This document shows, piece by piece, positions 28,731 to 37,664 of a DNA stretch of 64,000 nucleotides (the first letter of the stretch is position 1; each line of letters opens with the position of its first letter). The stretch covers positions 1 to 64,000 of the forward strand of contig CAXMMR010000007.1 in NCBI GenBank assembly GCA_963692975.2, read 5' to 3'. The stretch is from CAXMMR01 sp963692975. Lineage in GTDB: Bacteria > Pseudomonadota > Alphaproteobacteria > Acetobacterales > Acetobacteraceae. The notes below the pieces were generated by a model. That model had not been told where the DNA came from. It ran no database searches and saw only the letters and a program-made list of their open reading frames with translations. The translations under genes and the position numbers were made by a program.

Positions 28731-28813
28731 GGGCCTGGGGCCTCGGGCCCAGCGGCGGGTTCCCATCGCGCTCGCGCGATGGGAACCCGTCCAGGGCAGA
28801 GCCCTGGCCTTCT
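28731..28813. repeat. family A repeat, copy A6, inside the thi operon
   Basis: GGGCC/GGCCC, a long perfect hairpin GGTTCCCATCGCG/CGCGATGGGAACC, and CCAGGGC/GCCCTGG. It separates thiG from thiE and touches the thiG stop. Confidence 0.88.
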
Positions 28814-28816
28814 ATC

Positions 28817-29604
<788 letters not shown>

Positions 29605-29605
<1 letters not shown>

Positions 29606-29799
29606 CAGCCGCCTCCGAACGGACGCACGATCTCCACCGCGTCGCCCTCGCCGAGCCGCGTCGCGGCCCAGGCACCAGCCGGCACCACCTCGCCGTTCAC
29701 CGCCACCGCAACGCCCCGCGGGCTGTCGATGCCGCGCGCCATGAGCAGCGCGCCGAGCGTCTCGGCCGCCGGGCTCGCCTCGCCGTTGACGGTGATCAC
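29605..29799 (-). CDS. thiS: sulfur carrier protein ThiS
   Basis: This 64-residue ubiquitin-like carrier ends in the obligatory Gly-Gly (FGGG), which is thiocarboxylated for thiazole synthesis. The start is GTG 29799, overlapping the thiO stop (GTGA). The order thiO-thiS-thiG is typical of proteobacteria. Confidence 0.93.
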
Positions 29800-30968
29800 G
29801 AGGCGCCCGCCGCGGCCAGGCCGCCGGCAAACCGCGCGAGCGCGAACGGCGCCAGGCGCTCATCCGCACGTCCCTCGACGATCAGCGCCGCCATCAGCTC
29901 GGCTGTCACCGGCGTCAACAGCACGCCGTTGCGATGATGCCCGGTCGCCAGCAGCAATCCCGGCAGCCCGCTCTCCCCAAGCACCGGCGCATCGTCGCGG
30001 CAGCCAGGACGATGCCCCACCCACATCTCCTGGATCGGAAGGTCCTCCACCGCCGGCACCGCCCGCCAAGCGCCATCGAGCAGCGCCAGCACGCCGCCGG
30101 CCGTCAGGTCGTTGTCGAACCCGCGCTCCTCGACAGTGGCGCCGACCAGCAGCCGACCGTCGCGTCTCGGCACCAGATAGACCTGCGGCGTCCAGACGAC
30201 GTGGCGCAGCAGCGGCTCGCCCTTGTCCATCCGCAACGCCAGCATCTGTCCCTTGACCGGGCGCACCGGCGGCCGCATCGGCGCCTCAAGCCCCTCGATC
30301 GCGCCCGACCACGCCCCGGCCGCGATCACCACCACGTCGGCCTCGTGCCGGCCATCCTCAAGCACGACCCCGCGCGCCAGCCCGTCACGGCTGTGCACGG
30401 CCAGCACCGGCTCCTCCTCGTGCAAACCAACGCCGGCGCCGCGGCAGGCCCGCGCCAGCGCCTGCACGACCAGCCGGTTGTCGACCTGGTGATCGTTCGG
30501 GCTGAACACCGCGCCGGCGAGCTGGGTGCCGAGCGCCGGCTCGCGCCGCCGGGCCTCCGCCGGGCTCAACCAGTCCAGCTGCACGCCAAGCCCGCGCTGG
30601 AACTCGGCCGAGAAGCGCAGTTGCTCGGCATCGTCGCGCGTCAAGGCAAGACGCAGCGTCCCCTCGCGCCGCAGCTCGACGTGCATGCGCGACGCCGTCT
30701 CCAGCTCGGCGGCAAATTCCGGCCACAGCGTCTGGCTATGCGCCGCAAGGCCGTGCAGCGCCGTCTCGCTCGGCTCGCTCTCCACCCCGGCGGCCAGCAT
30801 CCCGGCCGCCGCGTGGCTCGCGCCCCCACCCAGCCGGTCGCGCTCGAACAGGTCGACCCGGCAGCCGCGCTGCGCCAGCCGCCAGGCGAGGCCCAGCCCC
30901 ACCACGCCGCCGCCGATGATGGCGACGCTCGGCAGCGAAGCCCGACCCTCACCCAGATGATTGCTCAC
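29796..30968 (-). CDS. thiO: FAD-dependent glycine oxidase
   Basis: ThiO oxidises glycine to the imine used by ThiG. The N-terminal dinucleotide motif VAIIGGGVVGLGLAWRLA, the GGGASHAAAGMLA loop and the C-terminal GLLLATGHHRNGVLLTP are DAO-family features. With GTG 30968 the protein has 390 aa. The GGAAG ribosome-binding site lies at the 3' end of the TPP riboswitch, so initiation can be occluded when TPP is bound. Confidence 0.92.
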   Translation of the reverse strand: MSNHLGEGRASLPSVAIIGGGVVGLGLAWRLAQRGCRVDLFERDRLGGGASHAAAGMLAAGVESEPSETALHGLAAHSQTLWPEFAAELETASRMHVELRREGTLRLALTRDDAEQLRFSAEFQRGLGVQLDWLSPAEARRREPALGTQLAGAVFSPNDHQVDNRLVVQALARACRGAGVGLHEEEPVLAVHSRDGLARGVVLEDGRHEADVVVIAAGAWSGAIEGLEAPMRPPVRPVKGQMLALRMDKGEPLLRHVVWTPQVYLVPRRDGRLLVGATVEERGFDNDLTAGGVLALLDGAWRAVPAVEDLPIQEMWVGHRPGCRDDAPVLGESGLPGLLLATGHHRNGVLLTPVTAELMAALIVEGRADERLAPFALARFAGGLAAAGAS

Positions 30969-30974
30969 GGTCTT

Positions 30975-31050
30975 CCTTCCCTGGTCAGGACCAGACAGGT
31001 TCGTGGGTATGATCTCAGCCGGCATCCGCCGCCGGCACCCCAGCCGTCGA
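30975..31050 (-). ncRNA. TPP riboswitch (THI element)
   Basis: Read on the minus strand, the conserved blocks occur in order: GGGGTGCC, GGCTGAGATCATACCC, GAACCTG, and CCAGGGAAGG. These match the THI-box consensus. A GC-rich P3 region separates the first two. It lies directly upstream of thiO, with its 3' end merging into the ribosome-binding site, suggesting translational control of thiOSGE by thiamine pyrophosphate. Confidence 0.92.
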
Positions 31051-31139
31051 CGGAAATAAGCGCTCCCGAAGCGCCGTTTGCAACCCGCCCGATCGCGCAA
31101 CCGGTTGACCGCCAGGCCTCGCGCGGCACATGAGCAGCG

Positions 31140-32570
31140 ATGCCCGCTGACACAATCGTCCTGCCCGAGCCGCGCCGGAAGACCCCTCCGGAGCCCGCCG
31201 CCGCGCCGCCCGAGCATGACGGCCTGCCGCCGCCGCAGCGGCTCTGGGCCAACATTACCATCTGGCTCGCCATCGTGCTGGCGGTGATGGACAGCTCGAT
31301 CGCCAACGTCGCTCTGCCGTCGATCGCCCGCAGCGTCCACGCCACGCCCTCGGGCTCCATCTGGGTCGTGAACGCCTACCAGCTCTCCATCACCATCTGC
31401 CTGCTGCCGCTGGCCTCGCTCGGCGAGATCGTCGGCTACGCCCGCGTCTACCGGGTCGGCCTCGCCGTCTTCACCGTCGCCTCGCTCTGCTGCGCGCTCT
31501 CGAGCGGCCTCGTCTCGCTCAGCCTCGCACGCGTGCTGCAAGGCATCGGCGCCGCCGGCATCATGAGCGTCAACGGCGCCCTCGTGCGCTTCGTCTATCC
31601 GCAGCGGCTGTTCGCCCATGGCCTCAGCCTTAACGCCATGGTGGTGTCGATCTCTGCCGCCGCCGGCCCCACGGTTGCGGCCGGCGTGCTGGCCGTCGCC
31701 CCCTGGCCTTGGCTGTTCGCCATCAACGTCCCCGTCGGCGCCGCCGCCTTCGTCATCGCCATCCGCAGCCTGCCCCGCACGCCGCTCGCCAGCCACCGCT
31801 TCGACGTGCCGAGCGCCGCCCTCAACGCGGTCTTCCTCGGCCTGCTCATCGTCGGCCTCGACGACGTTGCGCACGGCGAGGGCAGAACGATCGCGGTCGC
31901 CAGCTTCATCGTCTCGGCCGTCGCCGGCACGGTGCTGGTCCGCCGCCAGCTCAACCTGGCAGCGCCGCTGCTGCCGATCGACCTGCTGCGCATCCCCATC
32001 TTCGCGCTGTCCTGCGCCACCTCCATCTGCTCGTTCCTGGCCCAGGCGCTCGCCTTCGTCGCCCTGCCGTTCTTCCTGCAGCGCGATCTCGGCGTCGGCG
32101 TCGTCGCCACCGGCCTGCTGATGACGCCGTGGCCGCTTGCCGTCGCCGTCATCTCCCCCGTCTCCGGCCGGCTCTGCGAACGCGTCCCCGCCGCACTCCT
32201 CGGCTTCCTCGGCCTGATCATGCTGGCCGCCGGCCTGGCCGCCCTCGGCACCCTGCCGCACGCTGCCGGCGGCTCTGCCATCGCCTGGCGCATGGCGCTT
32301 TGCGGCCTCGGCTTCGGCCTGTTCCAAACCCCCAACAACCGCACCCTGATCGGCTCCGCTCCCCGCCTCCGCTCCGGGGGCGCCAGCGGCATGCTCGCCA
32401 CCTCCCGCCTACTCGGCCAGACCATCGGCGCCAGCGTGGTCGCGCTGATCTTCGCCCTGGCCAGCAACGGCGGCGCACGCGACTCCGTGCTCACGGCAGC
32501 CGGCGTGTCGATGGTCGCCGCCCTTGTCAGCCTGGCGAGGACAGGCAAGGCAAGGGGCTTTGCCCCTTGA
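31140..32570 (+). CDS. MFS drug exporter, DHA2 (EmrB/QacA) family
   Basis: The 476-aa membrane protein has about 14 helices. Motif D1-like AIVLAVMDSSIANVALPSI in TM1, NAYQLSITICLLPLASLGEIVGYARVY (motif A) and the motif C-like GPTVAAGVLAV region assign it to DHA2 drug/proton antiporters. The cytoplasmic N-terminus is Pro-rich. The last residues (KARGFAP and stop) are encoded by repeat A7. It is divergent from the thi operon; any thiamine link is unproven. Confidence 0.88.
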   Translation: MPADTIVLPEPRRKTPPEPAAAPPEHDGLPPPQRLWANITIWLAIVLAVMDSSIANVALPSIARSVHATPSGSIWVVNAYQLSITICLLPLASLGEIVGYARVYRVGLAVFTVASLCCALSSGLVSLSLARVLQGIGAAGIMSVNGALVRFVYPQRLFAHGLSLNAMVVSISAAAGPTVAAGVLAVAPWPWLFAINVPVGAAAFVIAIRSLPRTPLASHRFDVPSAALNAVFLGLLIVGLDDVAHGEGRTIAVASFIVSAVAGTVLVRRQLNLAAPLLPIDLLRIPIFALSCATSICSFLAQALAFVALPFFLQRDLGVGVVATGLLMTPWPLAVAVISPVSGRLCERVPAALLGFLGLIMLAAGLAALGTLPHAAGGSAIAWRMALCGLGFGLFQTPNNRTLIGSAPRLRSGGASGMLATSRLLGQTIGASVVALIFALASNGGARDSVLTAAGVSMVAALVSLARTGKARGFAP

Positions 32571-32808
32571 CCCCATCGTCACGCGTCGGCGTGCTGCGCA
32601 TGGCGGCGGAGCCTTTGAAATCCATATGTTATTCATTTCCTGCGGGCGGGATTGCTGGTCGGAGGCAGAGACTCGGTGGCTTCGCCAAGCAAGGAAGGAC
32701 GTGTCTGGACTCCAGTGAGTGGGGTCTGGGGCCGCGGGCCCCAGCGGCGGGTTCCCATCGCACAAGTGCGATGGGGTCCCGTCCAGGGCAGAGCCCTGGC
32801 CTTCCTTC
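32545..32808. repeat. family A repeat, copy A7, long form
   Basis: Left hairpin CAAGGGGC/GCCCCTTG, a partial GGAGCCTTTGAAATCCAT block, the conserved core GGCTTCGCCAAGCAAGG (about 32678-32694), and right hairpins GGGGCC/GGCCCC, TCCCATCGCA/TGCGATGGG and CCAGGGC/GCCCTGG ending in GGCCTTCCTT. The left arm runs into the MFS coding sequence. Confidence 0.9.
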
Positions 32809-32850
32809 CTCCTTGCCGATATTGCGTCATCAGCACCACCCGGAGGCTCA

Positions 32851-34023
32851 ATGAGCGATGATCGAGCGCGTCTGACGGCGGCGGCAGCCCGGTTCCACGA
32901 CTGGATGTTCAATCAGGCCCTGCCGTTCTGGGCCCGCGAGGGCCGCGACGTCCCAGGGCTTGGCTTTCACGAGACGCTGCGCCTTGACGGCGTCTCCGCC
33001 GACAGCCCGTTCAAGCGCATGCGCGTCCAGGCCCGCCAGCTCTACACCTACGCCCACGCCGCCATGATGGGCTGGCCCGGCGGCCTGGACGTCGCTCGCG
33101 TCGGCTACGACTTCATGGTCGCGCATGGCTGGCGGAGCGAGGGCGGCTGGGCGAAGCTGCTCGGCCCCGGCGGCGGCATCGTCGACGACACCGCCGACCT
33201 CTACGACAACGCCTTCGTGCTGTTCGCCCTCGCCTGGTATGCTCGCGCCTCCGGCTCGGACGAGGCTCTGGACCAGGCTCGCCGCACGCTCGACTGGATC
33301 CTCGCCTCGATGGGGGTCGCCGCGCATGGCGGCTTCGAGAACACGATCCCCGTGGGCGCCGGCCACCGCCAGCAGAACCCGCACATGCACCTGCTGGAAG
33401 CGCTGCTGGCGCTGCACGCGACGGCGGCCGACCCGTCTATCCTCGAGCTCGCCACCGGCATCGCCGGGCTGTTCCGCCGCCACTTCTTCAATCCGCGCAC
33501 CGGCACGCTGGGCGAGTTCTTCGGCCGCGACTGGTCGCCCGCCCCTGGCGAGGCCGGCACCCTGGTCGAGCCCGGTCATCACTACGAGTGGGTGTGGCTG
33601 CTGCAGCAATACGCCGCCCGCAGCGGTGAGGACTTCACCGCCGAGCAGGACGCGCTGTTCCGCTTCGCCGAGGTCCACGGCCGCAATCCCCGCACCGGCT
33701 TCGTGGTCAACGCCCTTGGCCAGGACGGCGCCGTGCGCGACGCCGCCTCGCGGCTGTGGATGCAGACCGAGGAACTTAAGGCGCACCTCGCCCTCGGCGA
33801 GCGCGACGGCCACGTCGCCGCTGACCGCGTCGAGCGCGTCGTCGTCACCCTGCTCGACCACTACTGCGATCCGTGCGGCGGCGGCGGCGCGCCGCTGATC
33901 CCGCCCGGCGGTTGGATCGACGTGTTCGACGCCGAGGGCCGCCCCGCCGTCAGCGTCATGCCGACCAGCTCGCTCTACCACATCTACGTCGCCTTCGCGG
34001 AGCTGCAGCGGATGGCGGCATGA
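32851..34023 (+). CDS. AGE-family sugar epimerase/isomerase
   Basis: The 390-aa protein has the alpha/alpha-barrel fold of N-acylglucosamine 2-epimerase and mannose-6-phosphate isomerase relatives: RMRVQARQLYTYAHA, DLYDNAFVLFALAW, NPHMHLLEALLALH, LVEPGHHYEWVWLL and MWMQTEELKAHLAL-like helices with conserved His/Glu. The start ATG 32851 has CGGAGG 5 bp upstream. It heads a short cluster with a glycan-associated protein, a Wza-like exporter and galE, suggesting a role in sugar precursors for a surface polysaccharide. Confidence 0.82.
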   Translation: MSDDRARLTAAAARFHDWMFNQALPFWAREGRDVPGLGFHETLRLDGVSADSPFKRMRVQARQLYTYAHAAMMGWPGGLDVARVGYDFMVAHGWRSEGGWAKLLGPGGGIVDDTADLYDNAFVLFALAWYARASGSDEALDQARRTLDWILASMGVAAHGGFENTIPVGAGHRQQNPHMHLLEALLALHATAADPSILELATGIAGLFRRHFFNPRTGTLGEFFGRDWSPAPGEAGTLVEPGHHYEWVWLLQQYAARSGEDFTAEQDALFRFAEVHGRNPRTGFVVNALGQDGAVRDAASRLWMQTEELKAHLALGERDGHVAADRVERVVVTLLDHYCDPCGGGGAPLIPPGGWIDVFDAEGRPAVSVMPTSSLYHIYVAFAELQRMAA

Positions 34024-34033
34024 GCCAGCGGGC

Positions 34034-35138
34034 GTGAGCGAAGCGGGCGCCAGCGAGGCGCGCGCGGCCTCGCGTGACTGGCGCGCGGTAGCGCTGCCGC
34101 TCGCCGACCGCCTCGGCCCGGAGAGCGTCGTCCTCGACGGGCCGGAGGCGGATGCGCTGGCCGAGGCGCTGCGCGGCATCGGCGTGCTGGCCGACGTCGT
34201 CGAGGCGCAGCAATCCGGCGCCCGCCATGACCTTGCCATCCTGCTCGCCGGCGCCGACGACGCCGAGAGCCAGCAGGCCGCGGCGGCCGCAGCGGCGCTG
34301 GCCGAGCAGAGCGACCTGCTGCTGCTGATCCCGCTCGGCTTCGCCCACGGCGAGGCGGCGCGTCTCCAGCTGCTCGCCTGGTTCACCGTGCTCGCCGAGC
34401 TCGGCTACCAGCCGGTAGTCGACGCGGCGTTGGACTTCGTCGGCCGCGGCGCCTTCCTGGTCGACCGCGCCGCCACCGCCGGCGAGGCCGAGCTGGCAGC
34501 CTTTGCCGAGAGGCTGACCCGCGAGCCCGACGCGCCGACCAGCGCCAGGATCGAGGCGTTGGAGGCGCAGGTCGACGAGGCGGCGCCGCTGCGCGACGCC
34601 CTGGCGGCCAGCGAGGCGTCGCGACTCGCGGCGGAAGAGCAGCAGGCCGGCCTTGCCGAGCGCCTCGCCCGGGCGGAGGCGCGCGCCATCGACGCCGAAC
34701 GGGCCCTGATCGACGCCCGCCAGCAGGCCGAGGGGCACCGCGCCCGCGCTCGAGCAGGCGTCGCGCTGGGAGGTGCTGCGCGTCTGGGTGCGACAGGCGG
34801 TCGCCAACCTGCCCTCGCCGCGCCGCCGCCTCTTCCGCCGCAGCCGCGAGGCCGAGCCGCTGGCCCTGCTGCGCGCCGCGCCGCTATTCGACGCCGCCTG
34901 GTACATTGCCTGTCACCCGGAACTGGCCGTCCGCGGCGGCGACCCGGCGCGGCATTACCTCACCACCGGCGCGGCCGATGGCGACGACCCGGGTCCGTTC
35001 TTCGACAGCGCCGCCTACCGCCTGGCCCACCCGCGGCTCGGCCGCGAGCCCCCGCTGCTGCACGCCCTGCGCACCGGCGAGGCGGACACGATCCTGCACG
35101 CGGTGCGGGAGCAGTATGGAGATGAGTTTAACCTGTAG
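34034..35138 (+). pseudogene. coiled-coil protein with glycan-type C-terminal module, single +1 frameshift
   Basis: The first frame (GTG 34034) encodes an N-terminal domain with LLIPLGFAHGEAARLQLLAWFTVLAELGYQP, possibly a degenerate methyltransferase, then an Ala/Glu-rich coiled coil (about residues 165-235). After a run of G at 34732-34735 the sense moves to another frame, which encodes PLFDAAWYIACHPELA, DPARHYLTTGAADGDDPGPFFDS, a module common beside and within polysaccharide glycosyltransferases. Removing one G restores one 367-aa protein. It lies 10 bp after the epimerase gene. It is broken as given; a sequence error is likely (see findings). Function unknown. Confidence 0.65.
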
Positions 35139-35164
35139 TTGCCTTGGCCGGGAAATCCTGTGAC

Positions 35165-35179
35165 GTTGCGCGACGCAAC
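35165..35179. promoter_or_regulatory. short perfect inverted repeat upstream of wza-like gene
   Basis: GTTGCG-CGA-CGCAAC lies 5 bp before the GTG start of the polysaccharide export gene. It could be an RNA hairpin affecting initiation or an operator half; no regulator is known. Confidence 0.3.
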
Positions 35180-35184
35180 ATCCC

Positions 35185-35955
35185 GTGAGCACGCGTCGTA
35201 TGGATTGCGCAGCCGCCGGCAAAACGCCGGCCCGACCTCTCGCCCTGCTGCTTTGCCTCGGCTTGGCCCCGCTGCTCGCCGCCTGCGCCCAGACCGCCAA
35301 CAACTTTCCGGCCGCACCCTCGCTGCCGGTCGCCGGCTATGCGCCGCAGGTGCCGCTCTACCGCCTGCAAGTCGGCGACCAGCTGGCCGTGCGCCTGATG
35401 CTCAACCCCGACCTCGACGAGGAGGCGGTCGTGCGTCCCGACGGCCGGATCTCGACCACGATCGCCGAAAGCACCCAAGCCGCCGGCCTCACCCCGGAGG
35501 AGCTCGCCGCCGCGCTGCGCGCCCAATACGCCGCCGAGCTGCAGTCTCCACGCCTCAACATCGTCGTGCGCAGCTTTGCTCCCACCCGCGTCTATGTCGC
35601 CGGCGAGGTTCTCGCCCCCGGCGAGTTCGTCACCGTCGGCCCGACGCTGACCGCAGTCCAGGCGGTCGCCCGTGCCGGCGGCCTGCGCCCCAGCGGCGAC
35701 CCACGCCACGTCTTCCTGATCCGCCGCGGCCCCGGCGACATCCCTGTCGTCTACGCCATCGACTACAACGGCGCGATCACCGGCAGCCACCCGCAAGCCG
35801 ACGTCCGCCTAGCACCTTATGACGTGCTCTATATCCCCCGCACCGGCGTCTACCAGACATACGCCTACTTCAACCAGTATGTGCAGCAGTTCCTGCCCGT
35901 CAGCTGGGGCTTCTCGTACTACGTGAACCCAGTGGTGAACAACAATACAAGATAA
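35185..35955 (+). CDS. polysaccharide export lipoprotein (Wza/KpsD-like)
   Basis: This is an outer-membrane polysaccharide export protein. Signal peptide with lipobox LAAC; then the Poly_export domain (YRLQVGDQLAVRLMLNPDLDEEAVVRPDGRI is the conserved entry) and a SLBB-like repeat (VYVAGEVLAPGEF...LTAVQAVARAGG). The start is GTG 35185 or ATG 35200 (256 or 251 aa). It is shorter than E. coli Wza (379 aa) and lacks the C-terminal amphipathic helix region. No Wzc-type kinase or flippase is in the window. Confidence 0.85.
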   Translation: MSTRRMDCAAAGKTPARPLALLLCLGLAPLLAACAQTANNFPAAPSLPVAGYAPQVPLYRLQVGDQLAVRLMLNPDLDEEAVVRPDGRISTTIAESTQAAGLTPEELAAALRAQYAAELQSPRLNIVVRSFAPTRVYVAGEVLAPGEFVTVGPTLTAVQAVARAGGLRPSGDPRHVFLIRRGPGDIPVVYAIDYNGAITGSHPQADVRLAPYDVLYIPRTGVYQTYAYFNQYVQQFLPVSWGFSYYVNPVVNNNTR

Positions 35956-36121
35956 GGGAAGGCGAGGGGCGTTGCCCCTCGACCCCATTAAAGGCGAGGC
36001 CTTTAAAATCCATCAGTTCCTTCATTCAAGCACTTGTTTTGTACTCAAGGTTTCTTGCTAAACGAACGGGGTCTGGGGCCGCGGGCCCCAGCGGGTCAAG
36101 GGCAGAGCCCTTGCCTTCCTT
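35955..36121. repeat. family A repeat, copy A8
   Basis: Full form: GAGGGGC/GCCCCTC, ATTAAAGG/CCTTTAAAAT with ATCCAT, an AT-richer spacer of about 60 bp, GGGGCC/GGCCCC, and CAAGGGC/GCCCTTG with CCTTCCTT. It lies between wza and the convergent Cys-rich gene. Confidence 0.92.
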
Positions 36122-36136
36122 CGCCGAATTCCACCC

Positions 36137-36526
36137 TCAAGGCGCGCCAAACGGCCTGATCTGCTGAAACGGGTCCGTCGCCCCCGGCATCGCCTTGGGC
36201 GCCTCCATGCAGGCGCCGTTGCTGCGATTGCTGTCGTGCTCGCAGGCGGCGATGTCGGCATACAGGCATGACAGCGCGACGCTGCTCTGCACCAGGCAGT
36301 AGGCCTCGTGTCCTTCCCGCAGCGGCGCCGGCGCGGCTGGATTGAGCCCGCAGCGCCCGTGCAGCCGCGCCGCCCGCGAGCTGCACTCCGCCGCGTCCAC
36401 GTAGACGCACTCATCCGGCAGCCCCTGCACCACGACGCAAAACGGGGCCGCCCGAGCCGTCGCCATCCCCGCCAGCAGCACGATTCCGATGATCAAAGCC
36501 TTGTTGCCGGCCGGAACTGCGCTCAT
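36137..36526 (-). CDS. secreted Cys-rich protein, tandem DUF3551-like modules
   Basis: The 129-aa protein has a signal peptide (ALIIGIVLLAGMATARA) and two internal repeats. Each repeat has four cysteines with identical spacing C-x9-C-x7-C-x10-C (FC...ECVYVDAAEC...GRC and YC...SCLYADIAAC...GAC). The C-x7-C-x10-C-x(2)-P spacing matches the DUF3551 proteins of alphaproteobacteria, which normally have one copy. The start ATG 36526 was chosen because it places the signal peptide at the N-terminus; a longer frame upstream overlaps galE. Periplasmic, disulfide-bonded, function unknown. Confidence 0.7.
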   Translation of the reverse strand: MSAVPAGNKALIIGIVLLAGMATARAAPFCVVVQGLPDECVYVDAAECSSRAARLHGRCGLNPAAPAPLREGHEAYCLVQSSVALSCLYADIAACEHDSNRSNGACMEAPKAMPGATDPFQQIRPFGAP

Positions 36527-36556
36527 CCTATGGTTGCAGAACGAAGAGGGCAGCCG

Positions 36557-37544
36557 ATGGCGCGGCGTTTCCTGGTCACCGGCGGCGCTGGCTATGTCGG
36601 CAGCCACCTGGTGCTGGCGCTCACCGACCGCGGCGACGAGGTGGTCATCCTTGACAACCTCCGGCAAGGCCACCGCCAAGCCGTTCCCCGCCGGCGTTCG
36701 CCTGGTGGACGGCGACGTCGCCGACCTGTCGCTGATCAACACCCTGCTGTCCGAAGGAACCCTGGGACGGTGTGTTCCATTTCGCGGCCTTGTCCCTGGT
36801 GGGCGAGAGCATGCAGCGTCCGTTCTACTACCTGAACGAGAATGGCGCCCGAGGTATTTCGCTCATCGAGGCCTGCGTCAATCACGGCGTCACCCGCTTC
36901 GTCCTGTCCTCCACCGCCAACCTGTTCGGCGACCCGGAGGTGATCCCGATCCCCGAGACCGCGACCATCGCGCCCTCATCGCCGTACGGCGAAAGCAAGC
37001 TGATGATCGAGCGCGCCTTGGCCTGGGCGGAGCGCATCCACGGCCTGCACAGCGCCTGCCTGCGCTACTTCAACGCCGCCGGCGCCGATCCCTCCGGCCG
37101 CGCCGGCGAAGACCACAACCCCGAAACCCACCTAATTCCGCTGGTCATCGACGCCGCCCTCGGCCGCCGCCCGGAGCTCGCCGTCTTCGGCACCGACTAC
37201 CCGACGCCCGACGGTACCTGCATTCGCGACTACGTCCACGTGACCGACCTCGCCGACGCCCACCTGCTGGCCCTGGATCGCCTTGATCACGCCTCGGTCA
37301 CCTACAATCTCGGCAACGGCCTGGGCAGCTCGGTGCTGGACGTGATCCGAACCGTCGAGCAGGTCACCGGCCGCCGCGTCCCCTACCACACCGCCGCCCG
37401 CCGCCCGGCGACCCCTCGATCCTCGTCGCCGCCTCGGACAAGATCAAACGTGAAACCGGCTGGTCGCCCCGTTTCGCCACCCTGGAGCAGATGGTGCGCA
37501 CCGCGTATGACTGGCGGCTTACGCATCCAAAAGGCTATCAGTAA
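36557..37544 (+). pseudogene. galE: UDP-glucose 4-epimerase with three frameshifts as sequenced
   Basis: ATG 36557 gives FLVTGGAGYVGSHLVLAL, the NAD fold. An extra C in the run at 36686-36689 breaks the frame after LDNLRQGHRQAVP; another in the CCC at 36760-36762 restores HFAALSLVGESM; a missing base near 37404 must be supplied to reach DPSILVAASDKIKRETGW and the stop. Corrected, it encodes 328 aa with the Ser-Thr (LSSTANLFG) and YGESK catalytic motifs intact. All three changes lie in C runs and the protein is otherwise perfectly conserved, so error is more likely than decay. UDP-Glc/UDP-Gal interconversion fits the nearby polysaccharide genes. Confidence 0.8.
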
Positions 37545-37659
37545 GGAAGTCCTTCTTTCTTGAAAGAAAGAAGCAAAGAACTTTTACCCGCGCCATCGCG
37601 CCTCTAAACGACTAAAAGTTTTTTGGTTCTTTTTTTCAAAAAAGAACCGCTTACTTCCT
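37544..37659. repeat. family B repeat, copy B6
   Basis: The left arm CTTCTTTCTTG/AAAGAAAGAAG is a variant; the right arm GGTTCTTTTTTTC/AAAAAAGAACC is canonical. It starts at the galE stop and ends 6 bp before the cox11 fusion start. Confidence 0.9.
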
Positions 37660-37664
37660 GGCCT

